From Nepenthes gracilis (lineage: Eukaryota; Streptophyta; Magnoliopsida; Caryophyllales; Nepenthaceae), in the NCBI GenBank assembly GCA_033239525.1, contig BSYO01000026.1, forward strand, positions 5,456,001-5,520,000: DNA of 64,000 bases, given 5' to 3'. The notes beneath the pieces are model-generated. The model was given only the letters and a program-made list of their open reading frames with translations, searched no databases and was not told where the DNA came from. Numbering within the stretch: position 1 is the stretch's first letter; each line of letters opens with the position of its first letter. This document shows positions 55,961 to 64,000 of the stretch, piece by piece. A program made the position numbers and the translations under genes.

Positions 55961-58550
55961 GAGTTAAGTTGATTAAATGATTTATATTGAAGATTTTATA
56001 AGTTACAGTTTCTTGATCCATAATCGAATTGCTTAGATTTTTTTTGTTTCTGGGCACATATGAAACATTATAGTTGGAGAAAATTTCTTTTTGGGGAAGA
56101 ATTCTTTTTTTAAAAAATTAAAATTCATGCGGAATTCAAAGGATCACCATCTAGGCATTCTTTAGATAGCCTTTTTTTTTTTTTTTTTGCGGCGTTTGTT
56201 TATTTTGTTTGAGTCTGATATTATTGATCTCGAATTGTTCATTGAAAATGGTTGCTCTGTTTGAATGGATGGCATCGTTGTTAGTGAAAGGAGAGAGGAA
56301 GCTTTTTCTGTGAAGTTCTTTTCTGCTGTTTGCCGTGCTTCACTGAGTAGCATGCATGTTATAGGATCAACACATTGCTTCATTAATTTCTTCTTCAAAT
56401 AGGAATTTCAGATGTTCTGAATTTCATTGTCTGTTATTCATGGTAATTGTGTTTCAGTCCCATTTGGAGAGAGAGGAAATGTCTGGTGTCCATTTGAACT
56501 TTTCTTTTGGAAATTTGTATTGAAAAAAAGGCAGATGAAGACTGGCAAAAAAAATGTCTGACTCATTGAGAAATTACAGGAAATGACCTTTACATACAGA
56601 ACCAATGTCCAATTCAACCCAAAAGGTTTAGCAACGGTAAGGACAATATGGGATGTTGTGTTTATCTGGTGCTATATACCAGAACTTGTCGGGCATATGA
56701 TCTTTACGTTTAAGCCATGCATTCAATATTTAGTCCAAACCCACGAAGCATGGATAGGGTTCTTGTTGAAAAAAGAAGAGAAATGATTAGGGAACACCCG
56801 TTAGCTGCCCTTAGGGCACTCTAAATTACATGATACTTATTTATCGATTTGTTTTTATTTAGGCCTGTTAGTGTTGATGGATGTATGAGATCTTTTGCCA
56901 CCAAAAGTTTCCTAAAAGTGGCTAAATGATAGTGTGGGGCACGAACCTTCCAATATATGTGAAGTTTGGGTAAATGTTAAGCTATTTTTAAGTTTATTAT
57001 ATACGGTTTTATATTATATTATTTAATATATTTGTATAATTTAAACTCATTATTACTATATCACACAATTCTAATATGTATTTGTATTTCTTGATATCTA
57101 CTTTTTGTCTTTTCAAAATTTACTAATATTGTGTTCTTTTATACTTTGGTTAGAGAGAGTTATCTAATGTCTATTCCCACTAACACCGACCATTTTTTGT
57201 AAATCAAAAATTTTAAAGACTTAGAGATATTTGGAAATTACAAACGCCAGTTTGATATTTAACATCATAGATTATAATTTGAAGGTAGTGTTCTTAAAAT
57301 GCCTGTTTCCATCGACTTTATGAATCTCTTCGCACATCTACAAATCTTGTAAATTATGTAGCAGTGAATTTAGGGATTGAACTCCAGCAGACGATGCCAA
57401 ATCTTGTAATGCAAATTGATCAGTTTCTCATCTTCTTCATGGAGACTATAACCCTTTTTCTCTATTTCGCTTCTCAGAACGTGAGTAGCCCGCCCTTTTG
57501 TGAAGAGCAAAGAGAGTGAAAGGACTACTTTTCTGAATAACAGAAGTTCTCAAGTAGCTGCTAACAGTGTAATGAGCTCAATAGCTCAGGCATACTGTGA
57601 TATGCTTGTAAGTGCAAACGTTATTTACCCTAGCAAAATCAAATATTATTGCTGGTGATTTGAAGGGAAGAGACACGGCAGAAGAGGGCAAGGGTTTTGT
57701 TATGATCGGCGATGTTCATTCGTCCTTCAAACAATTGAGATTTCTCTTTGTAATATGAAAGGCTAAAATATAAACAATGCATAGAGTTTTGGGGTTTGGC
57801 TTAAACTTCTATAGGTGCAAAATCTATGCTAGTAGCATTGTTTCATGTGATCGAGACTTGATGCTAGCCAGTAACTCAAAGTTGGTTTAACCGAGTCACA
57901 TCCTAATGCATGAGGGTGGTTGTATCATTGGGACTAATGGGTGTGTGGGATTTTTAGTCCCTAACAGTCGAAAAAGAATGGAACCAACTCAACATAACAT
58001 GACGCCTGAAGCACAGCCCCAAGCATGCTAGCCAATTTCTAGCAATCAGTCTATGGAAATGGTCATAATTAAAGATTATGGGGAAGATTCTTCAAAATAG
58101 AATGCAAAAATCAAGATATTGAGTCTGAAAATCTTTTCCTATAATAATAATAAATATACTACATAATTTTTTTCCACTCAAAATAGTAATATATAACTAC
58201 TCAAACAAGTAAAATGAAACTTATTTTCTCAATTTTATATCATAGAGTTGTTTTAGTTTGTATTTTTCCCATCGGTGTCGATCTTACACTTTCTTTATAT
58301 TTTTTGATTTTGACAATTTGAATCCTATGGCGTGATCAATGTCCAAACATGTAATCATCAATCTCTTTATATGGAGCAAGCATACATGTAAATTAGGCAG
58401 TAAAATTTAATGCAGTATGGTGCATGCTTGAGGAAAAAAGGGGTTGAAAATAGCCCTTTTAGGAAAACTAGTGTAAGCAATATATTACATTTTCCTCGAA
58501 ATTTTTTCAAACCGACTTTACCTCCTCTATAAGAAAATACTGAATTTCAT
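55961..58550. other. spacer; possible short coding remnant near 57560-57640
   Basis: No complete gene. On the plus strand, 57560-57640 reads VMSSIAQAYCDMLVSANVIY, which looks protein-like but has no identifiable extension and stops follow. The 56583-56786 open frame has no known motif. Confidence 0.3.
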
Positions 58551-59230
58551 AAATATACCGTGTTATCACTTGGCCATGTATTGCACTTTTGTTCTTTTAA
58601 TAGGGGCATTCTTTTCAAATTCTCTGAAAAACCCCAGCAGCTCGGCACCCTCGCACCTCGAGCAGGCTTCACTTGTCCATCTGAGTCTAACAGCCCATGC
58701 CCATGCCCATGCCGGCCGGCCAATTGTCTTCGACCATATGTTCTAACTACTTTATTTAGTCCAACCATAATGATTGTGGATATTTTTCTTCAATTCTATC
58801 AAAATAAAGATAGCAGCCATATTCCACTAAAAAAGTGATTCACCCCAATGCTTGGTTATGGACGAAATCTGAATTCCTCGATGGCAACATTAATGGCAGA
58901 GACAGAGAAAGGAGTATAGGTTATGTGAGGTGAGGGAGGGAAGAAGCATATGCCCAAAAGAGAGAGAGAGAGAGAGGGGGGGAGGAGGAGGAGTAGGAGG
59001 AGGGAATATTGTGGCAGTGGCGGTGGCGGTGGAGGGAGGTGGGAGAGAGGGGATATGGCCAGAAAAGGAGAGAAGAGTGAGGAAGGGAGACAAGATTGGT
59101 CGTGGTTGAAGAAAAGGGAGGACAGAGGCACAAGTTCATGGGTGTTCATCTCCTTTGGGTGGTCGGAAAAGGTGTTAAAGCAAAGGGAGACAGTGCATCA
59201 AAGGAAGCCAGTGGAATAAAAGGTTAATTA
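58551..59230. other. GC-richer spacer with a GA-rich block
   Basis: 58950-59120 is purine-rich ((GA)n, GGA, GGTGGC), giving Pro/Ser/Leu-rich frames on the minus strand and Gly/Arg/Glu-rich frames on the plus strand. No gene supported. Confidence 0.4.
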
Positions 59231-59235
59231 TAGTT

Positions 59236-61006
59236 TGTCACGACTCTGGTTCAAATATCATGATAAACGTGACATATAAATCTATAACCATGATCAGGGC
59301 ACTGCACATATTATATTATTGAATACTTTTACTCATAAAAATATAATTCATCCTAAAAAATAAGTTAAATTCACTCTAATTTGACCTTTAAAGTTATTCC
59401 TATTTTTCAAGTACATAAAATTCATGACATGTAATCATCAACTATGATACAAAAATTAAAATGATATACCCACCCTTTGGGATGCTATAATATTTTTATA
59501 TAAATGCACACGATGTTAACCAAATTCTCAAATTATTTTTCTTACAACTATTAGATAAAAAATACATAATTAAATATGAAAATTCACGATTCCCATGCAA
59601 AAAATATCCGTCTAAAAATCTGTGAAGACTAAACTTATTAATCTAAAAGATGAGACAATACAATGTGAGCTTAAAATTTAATAAGTAAATAAATGATGAT
59701 AAAATAAATATGGGTATAATAAATATAAGATAAAAAATCATAAATAAATAAACATATGTCAAACAATTATATAAATAAGCCAAAGGTTGAGATATCCCTA
59801 TTGATAAAATAGAGTCCTTCAAAATCAGTTAAAATTCTAACATTATACTCTACTATTTAAACTACTAGACAAATCGTCTATAAAACACCCTATAAGTTTG
59901 ACCATGCCCATTATTATTTGTCACTTGTGGGTGTACTTCATACAGCATTATCCTAATATATTTTGATAAATCATAATATACTTATTTTTCATTAATTCTT
60001 TATAATAATTTATTATAAATAAAGTTTGAAAATCTCTATAAAATAATATATTTTTTTGAAATGGAAGCAAGGTAACTTTTTATAAACTTAGATGCAGAGA
60101 TTTAATATAGTTTTTCAAAAGTTGTAGAGATGCAAGAAAATTCCTCGAGCTTTTTGTCAAAACTAATGACATGTAAGAAAATATTTATCCTCAAAATTTA
60201 AAATTTTAAGAATCATCAATAAATTTCAGTATGTTTTCATAAATATAGATAATTTACTTTAAAATCGAAGAAAACTTATAAAAAAAGAACACGTAAACCA
60301 AATATTAAAGGGATTATCGATTAATATTTGCATGTAAAAATGAAGCATGAAATCTCATATTTTAGAAAAATATGAGAAAGAATTTTAGAATTTTCGGTAA
60401 CAAACGAAGAAAAAGTCTTAAAATTTACTTGGGTTGACTTAAATCTAAATAATTTTTGACATTAAGCTCCAAAATTATATTTTTCTTCTTCCTCTCTCTC
60501 CTCTTTCTTTCTCTTCTTTCTAAAAACTTGAAAGAAATAGGCTAGCTAAAAAGTAGTAGAAATGTCTTTATATAGCAAATTGCAAATCAAGGATGAAGAT
60601 CAGTTTTAGCCTACACATGAGCATCTATCAAGCAAGCACCAAAACACCACAATTTTGGAACAAACAAACACAAATACCTTTTATGCACATCTGTATAACT
60701 ATTTTGCATTAAGCAGGCTCATATATAACTCTTATACCTATCAAGATCCCCTTTTGCTTATCTATCATAGACTGACACTTCATTTCTAAATAGATTTGAT
60801 AATTAACCTCAATAATTCATTATTTACTTTAATTTAAATTTATTATATGAATATTGGTACTTAAATCTCATATTTTTCCCCTCTTTATAATAATTTTTTT
60901 CTCAAAATTTATGAATCTCAATAAAGAAACAAATTAGAATACTTCTCCTAGATCTCATATTCTCTTTTCCATGTGGGTTCCTCATAAAATTGGTTTCTCC
61001 GTGACA
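59236..61006 (-). mobile_element. probable solo Gypsy-type LTR, minus orientation
   Basis: Plus-strand ends TGTCACG (59236) and CGTGACA (61006) are a perfect 7 bp inverted pair. On the minus strand a TATATAAAG box (about 60572-60580) is followed by a purine-rich leader (60480-60530) and a long AT-rich tail, the layout of the other long Gypsy-type LTRs here. The flanks TAGTT and CATTG do not match, so the ends or the solo status may be wrong. Confidence 0.4.
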
Positions 61007-61316
61007 CATTGCCGAAGAAAATGACTTTAGTATGAAACACTTAATTTAGTTGTCCTAAAATTTGAATCAATTTGTCAACATGCATCAAATTTTCATTGAA
61101 CATCTATGGTTCTGCACAATAACGTATTCCATAAGCCAATACTTTAATTTTTTCTAAAATCTAGAAAGGTCAAATAAATCTTAGCTTCAATTTTCCTTTT
61201 AAGCCAAACATTGAAACTCCTTTAGATAGAGATATTTTTAAAAATATATAATGAAATACTAGGATCTCCATTTAATATATTTTCAATGTATTTAATATTT
61301 TTAAATTTATTGCATG
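61007..61316. other. AT-rich spacer between two LTRs
   Basis: Nothing recognised. Confidence 0.4.
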
Positions 61317-63224
61317 TGTCAGATTAATCGTATCTTGTAAAGCTTTTGAAGGATTTTGGTTTTGTGTTTGGCACTCGAGGTTCACAGGCCATGTGACCGA
61401 GGCATGAAAACCAAAAGGTGTGCGCCTGAGTAGCACTCAAGTGCGAGATTAGGTATATAAGCGCACATAGGTTAGAGTTCGGACATTTCACGCGGTAGAG
61501 TAGGAAAATAAGAGAGAAAGAGGAGGAAGAGGGAGAGAAAGAAAGTGGCGATCGAGCATCTTGGAGTATCCTTTCGTCAAATCTGTAAAGTATAAGGTTA
61601 AGGCAAATATATGTAAGCGAAATCCTTAATCTGTTTTCGTGTCTATAATACTTGTGCATATTTTAAAAATTTTTTTACATGCATGTTATTTTTATACACC
61701 CCATTCATTTATTGTGTACATGAATGTATATTTTACCGGTTGATCGATAATTTTATACTAGTATTTGTGATTTTGGAGGATTTTGTTATTTATAGAAATC
61801 CAAAATGATATATATGTATATTTTTGTTTCAGTATGTTATGAAATCATGAACCAAGCCTTGCATCAATCCACATGTATGGTGTTAGGGGCAGGGTCACTA
61901 CGTTGACCACTGCGGTTCTTAACCCGAGGGGTTGATATATACGATCCGAGATATATGACATTTTGTACTATTTCCGATAGGGACATATATGATATGTCGT
62001 CTCCCTTTTGCCAGCAGAAAAGTTGAGGCATGTTATAGTTGATTTGCCCTACTGTGTATTTTAAATGAAAACTATTATAAAAATTAATAAAAATTAATAT
62101 ATTCATGCGTCCTAATATATAACTAAATTTGATATTACACCCAAAATTGTGGGTGAAAAAATATAGTAAGTTTCGAGTTTATGGAAGTTAAGATATATAG
62201 ATAGCCTTGAGCTGCTAGCCTAAAACGCAACTGATATAGCCAAGTTCTTTAAATTGGTATAATAATCTTTGATTCTTCGATTTTGTGCATATTTTATATT
62301 TCTATATGGATTTGCATTGGATTGTGATTTAAGATGTGCAAATTGACCCATGGATTGGGCGTTAAAAATGTCTCGTACATATGTGTATGTGTTAAGCCCA
62401 AAACATATTTTGATTATATGTTTTAGTTTTGACTTTTTTTTTATTTTTGTATATGAGATTATGAGTTTTGGATTTAGACAATAGCATGTGCCCCATGCAG
62501 ATGTGGTGACAAGTATGGCTTATGCAATGTGACCTCAGATCACAATATGTTATGATACTCTATGATATCGTATATGAGATTTAATCGGATCGTAATTTAT
62601 TATGATTATATCCCTGATATTTGATATGGATGATGATTTAGTACGATATTATTTCTTAATTTTTAGAAATTTTACAGACCTTGTAATTTATTTTACACGA
62701 TTGTTATATGAAATTACTTTTCTCTAATTTATATGTATTATTTTATATATATGATGATGAAAATTGATGAGTCTTAGGCTCACGCTTTTATATTTTATCC
62801 CTTTAAACTAGTGACTTAGATATGCTTATAGGAGTTTAGATGTGATCTGACACGATATATCTCTATTCGTGAGTAAAAATATTTATTTTTGTTGTGTTCT
62901 AGATTTCAAGAGTGTATTGTGGTTGTTTTAGCCGGATGAGGACTTAGGACCATGTTTCGGGTATTCTAAAGTCATTATATTATGTTGATGATTTGTTATT
63001 AGATTTGGATGCCTCCCTTACAATGTTTGGATAGTAGGTCTCATTTATAATATCCGAATTTATATCCGATGAGGTCTTGTACGGATTACATTGTATTGGG
63101 TCCTGTATATGTGTAATTTGTCACACCCGGGTCAGATTTTACTGGGTTAATATCATTTATCAAAATTTTTTTATTATTATAGATTATTATTATTGACATG
63201 TATATATATTACTTGGCCATGACA
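61317..63224 (+). repeat. 5' LTR of the right-edge Gypsy element
   Basis: TGTCA..TGACA ends. Shares ordered blocks with 3330-4937: the GTAAAGTATAAGGTTAAGG-like region, GGGGCAGGGTCACTACG and ATATCCGATGAGGTCTTGTA. Confidence 0.8.
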
Positions 63225-63479
63225 ATAGTAGTATCAGAGAAAAGTCGTAAGGAGAAGTATTTTAGGTCATTTTGGATAAGAAATTGATCGAATATTTGGC
63301 ATGATAAGTGCAGACTATGATGAAGAATGAAAGTTTGGGTCATAAATATTTATATTCAAATCGAAAAGTCGATTAATTGGATGTGATGAGTCATATGAAT
63401 AACATAATGGATATAATGATCTAATATTAGGATGAAGAGTTAGCTGCTATAAGAAGGTTGTTCAATTAGAGGATAAAGT

Positions 63480-64000
63480 AGAGCACCCTTTGGCTGACTT
63501 TGGAGCAAGCATGTTCAAAAATTATGGGAGAGTATAATCTAGTTAAAGTAAAAAATTGACTTCCAAGATAGCAAAAGTATTTGAGATTTTTGGCTACCTG
63601 GATAAGAATAACATTAAACTTACTGCTTACAGGCTAGAAGGCATAGTTAGCCAATGGTAGGCTACGCAGCATCCTATTTTAGGGCAGAAGTATAAGGTTG
63701 AGCTCTTAGAATGTTTTTAGAGGGTTAACTGAATTTTAATATATATATTGAGGGCATCAATTTCAGAAGTGTAAAGGAATTGGGATTATTGATTTTTTTT
63801 TCCCTCAATTTATTGTAAATTATGTGTGTTCCACACGATATTTGGACAGTGCATTGATTTCATCCATCCTGATAGAAAAATCTTTGTCTGCTAAGATTGT
63901 GTACCTGATATCTGATTTGGATATGCAAATATGATATGTTGACTGATCTGATTTTATTTGATATGACAGACTTTAATGTGATATTGAGGATAATTTGGTT
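63480..64000 (+). pseudogene. Gypsy gag and protease relics
   Basis: 63580-63657 reads FEIFGYLDKNNIKLTAYRLE, then GIVSQW and a stop, matching the retrotransposon Gag core (PF03732: L-x-G-x-A-x-x-W). At 63940-64000 MLTDLILFDMTDFNVILRI resembles the C-terminal part of the Gypsy protease (relatives: D-F-D-V-I-L-G-M-D-W). Only ~280 bases separate them, so gag and the start of pol have been shortened by deletion. Confidence 0.65.

Larger units (their letters stand above)
61317..64000 (+). mobile_element. 5' part of a Gypsy-type element, continuing beyond the window
   Basis: The LTR (61317-63224) starts TGTCAG and ends CATGACA and aligns with the solo LTR at 2663-4937 over its last ~1.6 kb. A TATATAAG box at about 61454 precedes a GA-rich leader (61508-61550). 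A primer-site relic AGTAGTATCAGAG follows at 63227-63239, then a gag relic and the end of a protease. The 3' part lies outside the window. Confidence 0.8.

Noticed and set aside
55519..55962. Open frames in GGT-rich DNA
   Set aside because: Low-complexity sequence gives long frames on both strands; no start context or domain.
58856..59219. Pro/Ser/Leu-rich frames on the minus strand and a Gly/Arg frame on the plus strand
   Set aside because: They arise from one GA-rich tract; no conserved feature.
1..64000. tRNA, rRNA or microRNA genes
   Set aside because: No cloverleaf with A and B boxes and no rRNA sequence was recognised by eye; a tRNAscan or covariance search was not possible.

Overview
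This is a window of nuclear DNA from a flowering plant, probably a dicot; I cannot name the species. The evidence is a plant-type intronless ribosomal protein gene with a telo-box in its leader, a B3-domain gene, a decayed copy of the autophagy receptor NBR1, GT-AG introns, and very dense LTR retrotransposons. Most of the window is transposon sequence or AT-rich spacer.

Layout. 0-2.3 kb: a small single-exon gene (minus) and AT-rich spacer. 2.3-5.65 kb: a ~385 bp tandem repeat split by a solo Gypsy-type LTR; the intact repeat junction next door shows the empty insertion site. 6.1-8.6 kb: a probable minus-strand LTR carrying ~150 bp internal tandem repeats. 9.5-10.0 kb: a B3-domain gene (minus). 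10.4-14.9 kb: a complete non-autonomous Sirevirus-like element (TR-GAG type) whose only large ORF is an unbroken 635-residue Gag. 15.8-16.6 kb: a solo Copia LTR. 17.0-27.3 kb: a 10.4 kb Tat-lineage Gypsy element (minus) with decayed gag-pol, a 39 bp tandem array and an oppositely oriented, intron-bearing extra gene. 28.2-29.2 kb: a solo Copia LTR with five WRKY-box-like dyads.

33.6-41.7 kb: an NBR1-like pseudogene (minus; PB1, linker, ZZ remnant, two UBA motifs) whose first UBA exon is split by a 5.5 kb Copia element. 42.8-48.6 kb: a very decayed Copia element (plus). 48.5-53.35 kb: a 3'-truncated Copia element held between two ~435 bp direct copies of flanking DNA. 54.1-54.8 kb: RPL27A, the clearest active host gene. 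54.8-64 kb: AT-rich and low-complexity spacer, a probable minus-strand LTR, and the 5' end of a Gypsy element that runs off the window.

Seven insertions have recognisable 5 bp target-site duplications: AATAC/AACAC, CGGAG/CGAAG, CAGAG, AAAGT, AAATA, ACTCA and CGAAT/CAAAT. Host genes inferred to be functional are RPL27A, probably the B3 gene, and possibly the small gene at the left edge. The TR-GAG element has the best-preserved transposon ORF but would need enzymes from an autonomous relative. All other gag-pol regions are broken.
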